Notes under the pieces: generated by a model
The model's input: only the letters and a program-made list of their open reading frames with translations
Database searches by the model: none
What the model was told of the DNA's origin: nothing
Position numbers and translations under genes: made by a program
NCBI GenBank assembly: GCA_002304505.1
Contig: NCEH01000009.1
Location: forward strand, 1 to 64,000
Length of the DNA stretch: 64,000 bases
Reading direction: 5' to 3'
From: Rhizobiales bacterium 32-66-11
GTDB taxonomy: Bacteria > Pseudomonadota > Alphaproteobacteria > Rhizobiales > Xanthobacteraceae
Shown: piece by piece, positions 28,171-37,653 of the stretch
Layout of the letters: every line of letters starts with the position of its first letter
How positions within the stretch are numbered: the stretch's first letter is position 1

Positions 28171-28731
28171 TCAGGCGCTGCGCTTCATCGCGTCCGCACG
28201 GGCGATGAGATCGGCGAGGGAGGGCTTTGCCTCCAGCGTGCCGGTGGGGCTGATGAGGCCACGGGCGCCGTTGAGCGCGCCGGGCTTCAATTCCAGCGCC
28301 AGCAGGCGCTTGGGATCATAGCGGCCGGGCATCCACAAATCGCCGGTCATGCGGGCGGAGAAGCCGAAGCGCTGGTAATAAGGCGCATCACCCACCAGCA
28401 GCACCGCGCCATGGCCGCGCGCGTCGGCCTCGGCCAGGGCCGCGCGCATCATGTCGCCGCCGAGCCCGCGCGCGCGGAACCAGGGATGGACCGCCAGCGG
28501 ACCGAGCAGAAGGGCCGGCTTGCCGGGGCCGGCACTGATGTGCCACAGGCGCACGGTCGCGGCGAGGCGCCCGTCCGGCCCGTGGGCGGCCAGCGACAAG
28601 CCTTCAGCCGGGAGACGGCCTTCCCGCAGCCGCTCCGAGGATTTCTCGAATCGGGCCGGACCCATGCACAGGTCCAGAAGCGCCTCGCGTGCGGCGACCT
28701 CTTCCCATTTTTCAGCAACGATCTCAGTCAT
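28171..28731 (-). CDS. GNAT family N-acetyltransferase
   Basis: A 186-residue acetyltransferase of the YhbS-like group. Seen: LLGPLAVHPWFRARGLGGDMM (residues about 82-102) as acetyl-CoA-binding motif A, then HGAVLLVGDAPYYQRFGFSA as motif B. ATG 28731 is preferred because GAGGTGCT precedes it; an upstream in-frame start would run into unrelated sequence. It lies 134 bases downstream of ornithine decarboxylase on the same strand, a pairing seen in other Hyphomicrobiales, so polyamine or amine acetylation is possible but unproven. Confidence 0.85.
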   Translation of the reverse strand: MTEIVAEKWEEVAAREALLDLCMGPARFEKSSERLREGRLPAEGLSLAAHGPDGRLAATVRLWHISAGPGKPALLLGPLAVHPWFRARGLGGDMMRAALAEADARGHGAVLLVGDAPYYQRFGFSARMTGDLWMPGRYDPKRLLALELKPGALNGARGLISPTGTLEAKPSLADLIARADAMKRSA

Positions 28732-28865
28732 CAGCACCTCCCGTGCCACAACCGGAAAGCCGAAACATGCCGACCCGCGCGCAATCGCTTCCCCTCGGCA
28801 GGGCACGGCGCGGCACAGGCCACCCTCGCAAGCGAGGGCAGCGGGTCGGTACGGACGCGTGAGGA

Positions 28866-29996
28866 TCAGATCACGTAGGACTTCAGCGGGGGGAAACCGT
28901 TGAAGGACACCGCCGAATAGGTGGTGGTATAGGCGCCGCACGCCTCGATGAGGATCTTGTCGCCGATGGCGAGGGACACCGGCAGGTGCACCGGGGTCTT
29001 CTCATACATCACGTCGGCCGAATCGCAGGTCGGTCCGGCCAGCACGCAGGCGGTGGTATCGTCGCCGTCGCGCGGGGTGCGCAGCGGGTAGCGGATCGCC
29101 TCGTCCATGGTCTCGGCCAGCCCGCCGAACTTGCCGATGTCGAGATAGACCCAGCGCAGCGTGTCGCTTTCGCCCTTCTTGGAAATCAGCACCACCTCGG
29201 TCTCGATCAGGCCGGCATTGCCGACCATGCCGCGACCCGGCTCCATGATGGTCTGCGGAATTTCATTGCCGAAATGCTTGCGCAGCGAGGAGAAGATCGC
29301 TTCGCCATAGGCGGCAGCGGCCGGCACGTCCTGGAGATATTTGGTGGGGAAGCCGCCACCGAGATTGACCATGGAGAGCGAGATGCCGCGCAGGGCGCAT
29401 TCGCGGAAGATGCCGGCGGCGGAGGCGAGCGCCTGGTCCCAGGCGTTCACATTCTTCTGCTGCGAGCCCACGTGGAAGGAAACGCCGTGGGCGGTGAGGC
29501 CGAGGCGATGGGCATGCTCCAGCACATCTGCGGCCATTTCCGGTTCGCAGCCGAATTTGCGCGACAGCGGCCATTCGGCGCCGGCGCCGTCGCACAGGAT
29601 GCGGCAGAACACCTTGGCGCCGGGGGCGACGCGGGCGACCTTCTCGACTTCCTCGTAGGAATCCACCGCGAACAGCCGCACGCCCAGCTTATGGGCGCGC
29701 TCGACGTCGCGTTCCTTCTTGATGGTGTTGCCGAACGAGATGCGCTCGGCGCCTGCGCCGGCGGCCATCACCATTTCAATCTCGCCCACCGAGGCGCAAT
29801 CGAAGCAGGAGCCGAGGTCGGCCAGCGTCTTGAGAATCGCGGCGTCGGGATTGGCCTTCACGGCGTAGAAGACGCGGGTGTCCGGCAGCGCCCGGCTGAA
29901 CGCCGCGTAATTCGCGCGCACGACATCGAGATCGACAACGACGCAGGGTCCGTCTTCGCGTCGGGTCTTGAGAAATTCGCGGATGCGATCGGTCAT
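28866..29996 (-). CDS. Ornithine (or lysine/ornithine) decarboxylase, fold III
   Basis: A 376-residue PLP enzyme that makes putrescine from ornithine, the first step of polyamine synthesis. Seen: the PLP lysine in FYAVKANPD (near residue 45), FDCASVGEIEMVM, the phosphate-binding GGGFP near 218, EPGRGMVGNAG near 255, and the catalytic Cys-Asp pair in GPTCDSADVM near 315. This is the alanine-racemase-like, eukaryote-type fold, shorter than the E. coli SpeC/SpeF type. The start ATG at 29996 follows GGAGGACACC. An unusually long, possibly regulatory leader lies upstream. Confidence 0.93.
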   Translation of the reverse strand: MTDRIREFLKTRREDGPCVVVDLDVVRANYAAFSRALPDTRVFYAVKANPDAAILKTLADLGSCFDCASVGEIEMVMAAGAGAERISFGNTIKKERDVERAHKLGVRLFAVDSYEEVEKVARVAPGAKVFCRILCDGAGAEWPLSRKFGCEPEMAADVLEHAHRLGLTAHGVSFHVGSQQKNVNAWDQALASAAGIFRECALRGISLSMVNLGGGFPTKYLQDVPAAAAYGEAIFSSLRKHFGNEIPQTIMEPGRGMVGNAGLIETEVVLISKKGESDTLRWVYLDIGKFGGLAETMDEAIRYPLRTPRDGDDTTACVLAGPTCDSADVMYEKTPVHLPVSLAIGDKILIEACGAYTTTYSAVSFNGFPPLKSYVI

Positions 29997-30715
29997 GGTG
30001 TCCTCCGTGACCTGAAGCCTCGTGAAGCGCGGTTGCCCGCGCGACGACAGGACGGGACGGCCTCTTCTGCGGCGCCATCGCCGCTGTCGGGGCCTGCCCG
30101 GGGCACGCACACGCGGGACAAAGGCGGTTTGGACGCGCCATTCTCCCAACGGGCCGTACCCGCTTCGCCGGTCACAAACCGGCCGCATCATCGAACCGAA
30201 CGGCATTTCCTTCCCGGCCATGGCGTGAGCCACGACAAGGGTGCGTTTAGAAATGCGCGCGCTTGGAGAGGGAAGTCCCACTCCGTACGGCCGGCAAGAT
30301 GTAGTGCCTCTTTAGTAACGCCGACCTTTGGAGGGCCGACCGAGACCAAAAAAGCCCTTACGTCGTTGCTTCAAGTCACGTCCCCTGCTGAGAGCAGGGT
30401 GGGCCGGTTCCCTCCGGCTACCGATCGTCCTGGCAGCTTTCCGGCCTCTTGTCCGGACTTCCGCCGATCGGCACGCAACCACAGGCACGTGCGAAATTGG
30501 GCAGGGGTGGATTTATGAGAATTCGTCCGCCTTCGCAAGCGGCAATTTGATGATTTTTTGATCCAATTTGAGCCGCAATTCTTAGGCGACTGAATGTTTG
30601 CGCGCCAACGGTTTGCATCATCCGGGCAGGCGACGCCTGCGTTCACGGGATCGCGAGCGAAATTGCCAGAATGAATGCATAAATGCGTTGGATCGCCGCG
30701 CGTCGGACACACCCC
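29997..30715. other. Long gene-free stretch: ornithine decarboxylase leader and hemA upstream region
   Basis: No convincing gene in 719 bases between divergent decarboxylase and hemA. On the minus strand the decarboxylase frame stays open back to 30281 and passes through an arginine-rich run (RPRQRRWRRRRGRP, about 30040-30081), more likely chance or a leader peptide than part of the enzyme. Alphaproteobacterial ornithine decarboxylase genes are known to carry the structured speF leader RNA in this position; I cannot confirm the fold by eye. The plus strand holds no RNA gene I recognise. Confidence 0.35.
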
Positions 30716-30729
30716 TTGATCGAGGTCAA
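30716..30729 (+). promoter_or_regulatory. FixK/FNR-type box upstream of hemA
   Basis: TTGATCGAGGTCAA fits the alphaproteobacterial FixK/FnrL consensus TTGA-N6-TCAA with a well-matched interior. It is centred about 97 bases before the hemA start. hemA is a known FixK/FnrL target in several Hyphomicrobiales and Rhodobacter, so activation under low oxygen is likely. Confidence 0.75.
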
Positions 30730-30819
30730 GGGAGGGAGCAATGTGTCCATCTAAGATTAGACGAATTCGCGTTCGCGGGTGAGCTTCGCCCTGTGTTGCA
30801 CCCCTTGACTGGGTTTTCC

Positions 30820-32100
30820 ATGGACTACGATCAATTCTTTAGCGTCGCTGTCGACGCCCTGCGTCGCGAGCGCCGCTATCGGACCTTCGCCGAGATCGAG
30901 CGCAAGGCGGATCGATTCCCACGTGCCACCTGGCATTCCGCCGGCGGTCCGCGCGAAATCGTGGTGTGGTGCTCCAACGATTATCTCGGAATGGGCTGCC
31001 ACCCGGTGGTCATCGAGGCGATGCGCGAGTCGGTTTCGAAGCGCGGCGCCGGTGCCGGCGGTACGCGCAACATCTCCGGCAACAGCCACGAGATCGTCCA
31101 GCTTGAGCGCGAACTTGCCGACCTGCACGGCAAGGACGCGGGCCTCGTGTTCACCTCCGGCTATATCTCGAATGAGACCGGCATCTCCACCATCGTCAAG
31201 CTGATCCCCGATTGCGTGGTGATCTCGGACGAGTTGAACCACAATTCCATGATCGAGGGCGTGCGGCGCGGCGGCCGGCAGAAGGCCATCTTCCGCCATA
31301 ACGACCTCGCCCACCTCGAAGAACTGCTCCAGGCGGCGGGCGATCGGCCGAAGCTGATCGTGTTCGAGAGCGTCTATTCCATGGACGGTGACATCGCCCC
31401 CATCGCGGCCATCTGCGATCTGGCGGAACGCTACGGCGCCATGACCTATCTCGACGAAGTGCATGCGGTCGGCATGTATGGCCCGCGTGGCGGCGGCGTC
31501 GCCGAGCGCGATGGCGTCATGCACCGGGTGGACGTGATCGAGGGCACGCTGGGCAAGGCGTTCGGCGTCATCGGCGGTTATCTCACCGGCAAGCGCGTGG
31601 TGATGGATGCGGTGCGTTCTTATGCGCCCGGCTTCATCTTCACCACCGCCCTGCCGCCAGCTGTCGCTGCCGCCGCGACGGCATCCGTGCGGCATCTGAA
31701 GAATTCCCAGGCCGAGCGTGACGGCCAGCGCGCCCAGGTGGCGAAGGTGAAGGCCGCGCTCGCTGCCGCGGGACTGCCGCAGATGGACACGCCCACCCAT
31801 ATCATCCCGCTGATGGTCGGCGACGCGAAGGCCTGCAAGGCGGCAAGCGACGTGCTCCTGGCCGAACACGGCATCTATATCCAGCCCATCAATTATCCCA
31901 CCGTGCCGCGCGGCACGGAGCGGTTGCGCATCACCGCGACGCCCCACCACGACGACAAGCTGATCGCCCAGCTGGCGGAAGCCTTGAACGACGTGTGGTC
32001 CCGCCTCGATCTGCCCCGGGTCAACACCGCCGCCACCGAGCGTCCCTTGCGGGCCATGGCGGGCGCCGCGCCGATCCCGCTGCCCATCGCCGGCGGCTGA
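30820..32100 (+). CDS. hemA: 5-aminolevulinate synthase
   Basis: A 426-residue PLP enzyme that condenses glycine and succinyl-CoA to 5-aminolevulinate, the first step of tetrapyrrole synthesis in alphaproteobacteria. Seen: [20 protein letters not shown] at the start, [48 protein letters not shown], and the PLP lysine in [15 protein letters not shown] near residue 248. Length (about 405-430) is normal. The frame is open upstream of ATG 30820, but homologues begin here. A FixK/FNR-type box lies about 100 bases upstream, suggesting oxygen control, and a terminator follows. Confidence 0.95.
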   Translation: MDYDQFFSVAVDALRRERRYRTFAEIERKADRFPRATWHSAGGPREIVVWCSNDYLGMGCHPVVIEAMRESVSKRGAGAGGTRNISGNSHEIVQLERELADLHGKDAGLVFTSGYISNETGISTIVKLIPDCVVISDELNHNSMIEGVRRGGRQKAIFRHNDLAHLEELLQAAGDRPKLIVFESVYSMDGDIAPIAAICDLAERYGAMTYLDEVHAVGMYGPRGGGVAERDGVMHRVDVIEGTLGKAFGVIGGYLTGKRVVMDAVRSYAPGFIFTTALPPAVAAAATASVRHLKNSQAERDGQRAQVAKVKAALAAAGLPQMDTPTHIIPLMVGDAKACKAASDVLLAEHGIYIQPINYPTVPRGTERLRITATPHHDDKLIAQLAEALNDVWSRLDLPRVNTAATERPLRAMAGAAPIPLPIAGG

Positions 32101-32131
32101 TCGGCCCCATCCTCCTCGAAAATGCGTTCTG

Positions 32132-32160
32132 TCGGCCGGGCCTGTCCCGGCCGATTTGAT
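32132..32160 (+). terminator. Terminator after hemA
   Basis: TCGGCCGGG (32132-32140) pairs perfectly with CCCGGCCGA (32146-32154), loop CCTGT, followed by TTTGATTCT. It lies 32 bases after the hemA stop and may serve both hemA and the convergent glnD. Confidence 0.6.
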
Positions 32161-32189
32161 TCTGGGGCTGGCCGATTCTGGGGTTGGCC
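32158..32189. repeat. Tandem duplication of a 16-base unit
   Basis: GATTCTGGGGCTGGCC (32158-32173) is followed directly by GATTCTGGGGTTGGCC (32174-32189), one mismatch. It lies in the 248-base gap between convergent hemA and glnD; the rest of that gap holds nothing recognised. Confidence 0.6.
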
Positions 32190-32348
32190 GTTTGGGCCGC
32201 CAGAGCCGGGGGAGGGGGCTGAGTGCACGCCACCGGTTTGTGCGCCTTGGCTTGAACTGCGGCGTGGATGCATGGTGCGAACCCGGACACGCCATGTCGC
32301 CCGCCATCGGGTCAGGCCATAAAGCCAAATCCGCGCTAATCCGCCGCC

Positions 32349-35156
32349 TCAGGCCGGGATGGCACGGCGCGGCGGTTCTTCTTCGTCGAACGAGCCTTCG
32401 AAAACCGTGATCAGCGCGCGGCGGATCGCCGACTGGCGGGCGGCTCCAGTAATTTTCGCGCCCATCAGGTCGGTGACGTAGAACACGTCCACCGCCCGCT
32501 CGCCGAACGTCGCCACATGGGCCGACGCGATGTTCAGGTTCAGCCGCGACAAGGTGTTCGTCAGCTCGAACAGCAGGCCGGGCCGATCGAGGCCGGACAC
32601 CTCCACCACCGTGTGGCGGTTCGACCAGGCATTGTTCACCGTCACCTCCGGCTCCACCGAGAAGGTGCGCCGCGCCTTGGGCAGCTTGCGGGCCATGACT
32701 TCCGGCAGGCGGACTTCCCCGGTCAGGGCTTTCTCAATGGAGACGCGAATGCGCTGGGCGCGGCGCTCCTCATCCTCGTTGCGATCGAAGGCGCGGCGGA
32801 TGGCGATCGTGTCCAGCGCCAATCCGTCGGTGGTGGTGGAAATCTGCGCATCGACGATGTTCGCGCCCGCCGCAGCGCAGGCCCCGGCGATCACCGACAA
32901 AAGCTTGGGATGATCGGGGGCGAGCACGGTCAGTTCGGTGATGCCGCGTGCCGGCTCGACGTCGGCATGGGTGGTCAGCGTCTGCCCGGCGGCTTCCATC
33001 TCGGTGATGAAGCGCGCGTGCCGCACCTTGGTCTCGAGATCCGTGCGCAGCCAATAGGAGGGGTAATGGCGCGCCGAATAGGCGTTCACATTCTCCTCGC
33101 TCCAGTCGCTCAGGGCGTGGCGCAACTGGGCCTGCGCCACCTTCACCCGCTTGCCGCGATCCACCTCCGAGAAGCCGCCGGTCAGCATGGGCTCGGTTTC
33201 GTAATAGAGCGTGCGCAGAAGCTGCGCCTTCCAGCCGTTCCAGGTGCCCGGCCCCACGGCGCGGATATCCGCCGTGGTGAGGATGGTCAGCAGCTTCATG
33301 CGGTCGAGATTCTGCACCACGGCGGCGAAATTCTCGATGGTCCGCCGGTCCGAGAGGTCGCGCGACTGGGCGACGGTGGACATCACCAGATGCTGCTCCA
33401 CCAGCCACGCCACGGTTTCCGTTTCGGCGGCGCTGAGGCCGAGGCGCGGGCACACGCGGCGCGCCACCCGGGCGCCGGCGATGGAATGGTCTTCCGGCCG
33501 GCCCTTGGCGATATCGTGCAGCAGCAGCGCCACATAGAGCAGGTGGCGCTGGGGCTTGAGCGTCGCCATCAGTTCGTTGGCGAGCGCGTTCTCGGGATTG
33601 GTGTTGCGCTCGATCTCCGAGAGGATGCCGATGCAACGCAGCAGATGTTCGTCCACCGTATAATGGTGGTACATGTTGAACTGCATCATGGCGACGACCT
33701 TGCCGAATTCCGGCAGGAAGCGGCCCAGTACACCCACCTCATTCATCCGCCGCAGCACGGTTTCCGGCGTGTTCTTGGAGCAGATGATCTCCAAAAACAG
33801 GCGGTTCGCCTCCGGATTTTCGCGCAGCTTCTGGTCGATCAGGGATAGCGAGCTTGCGGCAAGCCGCATGGCATCGGGATGGAGCGCGAGGTTGCGCTTG
33901 TCCGCGATGTGGAACATGCGCAAGAAGTTCACACCGTCGCGCACGAACACCAGATCGTCGGCGACGTTGAGGCGCTCGGTATCGATGACGAAGTCGGCGC
34001 TTTCCTTCAGCTTGGTGCGCTTGGTGCCGCTGCGCAGCCGGTCGACCATGCCCTTGAGGCCCGGCACCGGCTTCTCGTGGCGCGCCTCAAGCCCGGCGGA
34101 GAGGATGGCGGTGAGATCACCCACATCCTTCGCCACCAGGAAATAATGCTTCATGAAGCGCTCGACGTCGCGCTGGCCGGGATGCTCGGTATAGCCGAGG
34201 CGCTGGGCCATCTCGCGCTGGAGGTCGAAGGAGAGCCGCTCCTCCGGCCGTCCGGTGAGGAAATGCAGGTGGCAGCGCACCGACCAGAGGAAATCCTCGC
34301 AGCGCGTGAACAGGCGGGCTTCCTCGCGGGTGAACACGCCCTTGGAGACCAGTTCGCCGGTGGAGCGCACGCGATAGACGTATTTGGCGATCCAGAACAG
34401 CGTGTGCAGGTCGCGCAGGCCGCCCTTGCCGTCCTTCACATTGGGCTCGACGAGATAGCGCGACTGGCCTGCCTTGCGCAGGCGTTCCTCGCGCTCGGCC
34501 ATCTTGGCGGTGACGAATTCGGTGGCGGTGCCTTCCACCACTTCCTTGTCGAAGCGGGTTTCGAGATCCTCGAACAGGGCCTTGTCGCCCACCAGGAAGC
34601 GCGCTTCCAGGATCGAGGTGCGGATGGTGATGTCGGCGCGCGCCTGGCGCAGGCATTCCTCCACAGAGCGCGTGGCGTGGCCCACCTTCAGGCCGAGATC
34701 CCACAGCATGTAGAGCATCGCTTCCGCAACGCTCTCGCCCCAGGCGGTCTGTTTGTAGGGCAGCACGAACAGGATGTCGGTATCCGAGCCCGGCGCCAGC
34801 ATGCCACGGCCATATCCGCCCACCGCCACCACCGCCATGCGCTCCGCGCGGGAGGGGTTCTCGATGGGATAGAGCACCGTGGTCGCCACTTCGTGAACAG
34901 CGGCGATGATCGCATCCTGGAGGGAGGACAGGCGCACCGAGCAGCAGCGCCCGCAGCCGTCCTCCATCAGCAGGCGCTCGGCCTCCACATTCCCTTCGGA
35001 GAGGGCCTGTTTCAACCGGGCCACCACCGCGCGGCGAAGCTCTACCTCGCGTCCCGCATGGGCCTTGGCGATGTCGAGGACCTCGGCCTTCATGAGGCGG
35101 CCCAGGAACGGTTCGCCGATGGTGCGATGACCCTTGGGAATGCGGAGTGTGCTCAT
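32349..35156 (-). CDS. glnD: Bifunctional PII uridylyltransferase/uridylyl-removing enzyme
   Basis: A 935-residue sensor of nitrogen status that adds UMP to PII when glutamine is low and removes it when glutamine is high. Seen: the nucleotidyltransferase motif VGGYGRGMLAPGSDTDIL near residue 115, the HD domain with LLLHDIAKGRPEDHSI near 525, and two C-terminal ACT domains (about 725-800 and 840-915; LTVLAPDHPKLLSVIAGACA and VEVSGLDRPGLLFELTNTLS). Length matches Hyphomicrobiales GlnD. ATG 35156 is chosen because homologues start near this MSTLRIPKGH; the earlier in-frame start at 35192 adds 12 uncharacteristic residues. Confidence 0.94.
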   Translation of the reverse strand: MSTLRIPKGHRTIGEPFLGRLMKAEVLDIAKAHAGREVELRRAVVARLKQALSEGNVEAERLLMEDGCGRCCSVRLSSLQDAIIAAVHEVATTVLYPIENPSRAERMAVVAVGGYGRGMLAPGSDTDILFVLPYKQTAWGESVAEAMLYMLWDLGLKVGHATRSVEECLRQARADITIRTSILEARFLVGDKALFEDLETRFDKEVVEGTATEFVTAKMAEREERLRKAGQSRYLVEPNVKDGKGGLRDLHTLFWIAKYVYRVRSTGELVSKGVFTREEARLFTRCEDFLWSVRCHLHFLTGRPEERLSFDLQREMAQRLGYTEHPGQRDVERFMKHYFLVAKDVGDLTAILSAGLEARHEKPVPGLKGMVDRLRSGTKRTKLKESADFVIDTERLNVADDLVFVRDGVNFLRMFHIADKRNLALHPDAMRLAASSLSLIDQKLRENPEANRLFLEIICSKNTPETVLRRMNEVGVLGRFLPEFGKVVAMMQFNMYHHYTVDEHLLRCIGILSEIERNTNPENALANELMATLKPQRHLLYVALLLHDIAKGRPEDHSIAGARVARRVCPRLGLSAAETETVAWLVEQHLVMSTVAQSRDLSDRRTIENFAAVVQNLDRMKLLTILTTADIRAVGPGTWNGWKAQLLRTLYYETEPMLTGGFSEVDRGKRVKVAQAQLRHALSDWSEENVNAYSARHYPSYWLRTDLETKVRHARFITEMEAAGQTLTTHADVEPARGITELTVLAPDHPKLLSVIAGACAAAGANIVDAQISTTTDGLALDTIAIRRAFDRNEDEERRAQRIRVSIEKALTGEVRLPEVMARKLPKARRTFSVEPEVTVNNAWSNRHTVVEVSGLDRPGLLFELTNTLSRLNLNIASAHVATFGERAVDVFYVTDLMGAKITGAARQSAIRRALITVFEGSFDEEEPPRRAIPA

Positions 35157-35353
35157 GCCAGATACCGGATGGCCTGAATTCTTGCGGCCCAAAAGCGAGC
35201 CGAGCTTTCCGCTTTATCGCAATCGCGCGGCGCCGTCACGGCGCGCTGCGGGGATAAGCGCGGTGGTTTTTCGCCCCCGCCATTAACCGCCCCTTAAATG
35301 GCCGCAATCGAAGGTCGTTTAGGTCTGCTCAGCGAGCGGCGGACGGAACATTC

Positions 35354-37630
35354 ATGGCGTGGAGAGGCAAAGGCGAAGGGGAACGGCGGGAGCCTCTGTT
35401 GGAGCGCCCGGAGAGCCTGTTCGACATTCGCCTCGATGCGACCGACCGGCCCGGCGGCATCCCTTACGAGGAAAAGCCGCGCGGCGCGCCGGGAAACGCG
35501 AAGAGCCGCCGGCGGGCCGAGCCTGGCTTTGCCCCTGGCGAGGAGCTTGAGGAGGACAGCGCCGTCACCCGTCGCCCGTCCCGAGCCGCAGCCGTGCGCG
35601 GCGAAAGCCGCCATGAACGTGCCGCCGAGCCCGCCCGCCGCGCCGACGGGCGTGGCAAGTCGCGCAAGCGGCGGCGCGGGTTTTTCTCGCTGTTTGGCCT
35701 GATCAAATGGGGCCTGATTCTCGGCCTGTGGGCGCTGCTCGCGGTGGCCGGCGTGGTCGCCTATGAGGCGTCCAAGCTGCCTTCCATGCAGACCCTCATG
35801 GTGCCGAAGCGTCCGCCCACCGTGATGATCCAGGCGGCGGACGGCAAGCCGCTGGCCACGCGCGGCGACATGGGCGGCGCCGCCGTGCCCTTGAAGGAAT
35901 TGCCCGCTTATCTCCCCAAGGCCTTCATCGCCATCGAGGATCGGCGCTTCTACGACCATTGGGGCATCGACGTGATGGGCCTGGCCCGCGCGATGTTCAC
36001 CAATCTCACCTCCGGACGGGTGCGCCAGGGCGGCTCCACACTGACCCAGCAACTCGCCAAGAACCTGTTCCTGACGCAGGAGCGCACCTTCTCCCGCAAG
36101 ATCCAGGAAGTGGTGCTGGCCTTGTGGCTGGAGAAGAAATTCTCCAAGGCCGAGATCCTCGACCTCTATATGAACCGGGTCTATTTCGGCTCCGGCGCCT
36201 ATGGGGTGGAGGCGGCGGCGCAGCGTTATTTCGGCAAGTCGGCGCGCAATGTGACGCTATCGGAAGCCGCCATGCTCGCCGGCATCGTCAACGCCCCCTC
36301 GCGCCTTGCACCCACGCGCAACCTGAAGGCCGCGCAGGATCGCGCCGCGCTGGTGCTCGTTTCCATGCGCGAGCAGGGGCTGATCAGCCCCGACATGGCC
36401 AAGATCGCGCTCGCGCGCCCCGCCACGGTGGCAAAGCCCACGGGCCCGGAATCCATCGGCTATGTGGCCGATTGGGTGATGGAGCAGATGGATTCCTACG
36501 TGGGCGAATTGTCCGGCGACGTGACGGTGCGCACCACCATCGACGCGAACCTGCAATCCGTCGCCCAGGCGGCTGTGAGCGACACGCTCGCGAAGTCGGG
36601 CACCAAATACGGCGTGGGGCAGGGGGCTTTGGTCTCGCTCGATACCGACGGGGCCGTGAAGGCGCTGGTGGGCGGGCGCTCCTATGAGGATAGCCAGTAC
36701 AATCGCGCGGTGACCGCGCGCCGCCAGCCGGGCTCCTCCTTCAAGCCGTTCGTCTATCTCACCGCCCTGGAGCGCGGGCTCACCCCGGACACGGTGCGCG
36801 AGGATGCGCCGATCCAGCTCAAGGGCTGGCGGCCGGAGAATGCGAGCCACGAATATCGCGGGCCGGTGACGCTCCAGACCGCTCTGGCCTTGTCGCTGAA
36901 CACGGTGTCAGTGCGGCTCGCGCTGGAGGTGGGACCCAAAGCCATTGTCGCCACCGCCAAGCGGCTCGGCATCGCGTCCCCGCTCGATCCCAACCCCTCG
37001 ATCGCGCTCGGGACGTCCGAAGTCTCGGTGCTGGAACTGGCTGCGGCCTATACCCCGTTCGCCAATGGCGGCATCGGCGTCATCCCGTACGTGATTGACA
37101 GCGTGAAGGGCGCTGACGGCAAGGTGCTCTATGCCCGGACCACATCGGGGCCGGGCCGGGTGATCGCGCCGGAATACGTCTCCATGATGAACCACATGAT
37201 GGAGGAGACGCTGATCTCCGGCACCGGCCGGCGCGCGGAGCTTCCCGGCTGGGACGCGGCCGGCAAGACCGGCACCTCCCAGGATTATCGCGACGCCTGG
37301 TTCGTCGGCTATACCGCCCGCTTCGTCACTGCCGTGTGGATGGGAAACGACGATTCCTCGCCCACCAAGAAGGCGTCGGGCGCCAATCTGCCGGCGGAGA
37401 TCTGGAGCCGCTATATGAAGGTGGCGCACCAGGGCGTGCCCATAGCCGAACTGCCCGGTGGGGCGCGTTCGCCCGGCTTCGGCCTGCCGCTGCCCCCCGG
37501 CGTGGTGCCGGACGAGGCGCCGCCCGCCGTCGTCGGCCAGATCCCCCAACAGGCCCCGCCGCCGCAGCAGGACGAGCCCATGACGCTGGACCGCTGGTTC
37601 GTGGATACGTTCCTCGGTGGGAGACGCTGA
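35354..37630 (+). CDS. Class A penicillin-binding protein (PBP1A-type)
   Basis: A 758-residue bifunctional murein synthase. Seen: a basic, disordered cytoplasmic N-terminus (1-110, ends KSRKRRRGFF), one membrane segment (about 118-138), the glycosyltransferase domain with AIEDRRFYDHWGID and RQGGSTLTQQLAKNLFL (catalytic Glu in EDRRF), and the transpeptidase with SSFK (SxxK), SLN (SxN) and GKTGTSQDYRDAWFVG (KTG). The tail is Pro/Gln-rich. Length is usual for the 1A family in alphaproteobacteria. It is divergent to glnD and convergent with the enoyl-CoA hydratase 23 bases on. Confidence 0.93.
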   Translation: MAWRGKGEGERREPLLERPESLFDIRLDATDRPGGIPYEEKPRGAPGNAKSRRRAEPGFAPGEELEEDSAVTRRPSRAAAVRGESRHERAAEPARRADGRGKSRKRRRGFFSLFGLIKWGLILGLWALLAVAGVVAYEASKLPSMQTLMVPKRPPTVMIQAADGKPLATRGDMGGAAVPLKELPAYLPKAFIAIEDRRFYDHWGIDVMGLARAMFTNLTSGRVRQGGSTLTQQLAKNLFLTQERTFSRKIQEVVLALWLEKKFSKAEILDLYMNRVYFGSGAYGVEAAAQRYFGKSARNVTLSEAAMLAGIVNAPSRLAPTRNLKAAQDRAALVLVSMREQGLISPDMAKIALARPATVAKPTGPESIGYVADWVMEQMDSYVGELSGDVTVRTTIDANLQSVAQAAVSDTLAKSGTKYGVGQGALVSLDTDGAVKALVGGRSYEDSQYNRAVTARRQPGSSFKPFVYLTALERGLTPDTVREDAPIQLKGWRPENASHEYRGPVTLQTALALSLNTVSVRLALEVGPKAIVATAKRLGIASPLDPNPSIALGTSEVSVLELAAAYTPFANGGIGVIPYVIDSVKGADGKVLYARTTSGPGRVIAPEYVSMMNHMMEETLISGTGRRAELPGWDAAGKTGTSQDYRDAWFVGYTARFVTAVWMGNDDSSPTKKASGANLPAEIWSRYMKVAHQGVPIAELPGGARSPGFGLPLPPGVVPDEAPPAVVGQIPQQAPPPQQDEPMTLDRWFVDTFLGGRR

Positions 37631-37653
37631 GGGGGGCAATCGGCGGTCTTGGG

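Noticed and set aside
30598..30819. N-terminal extension of 5-aminolevulinate synthase from an upstream ATG
   Set aside because: The extra 74 codons pass through the FixK/FNR box and match no homologue; the normal enzyme begins at 30820.
33879..35177. 432-codon open frame antisense to glnD
   Set aside because: Shadow frame; glnD has nucleotidyltransferase, HD and ACT motifs along the same bases.
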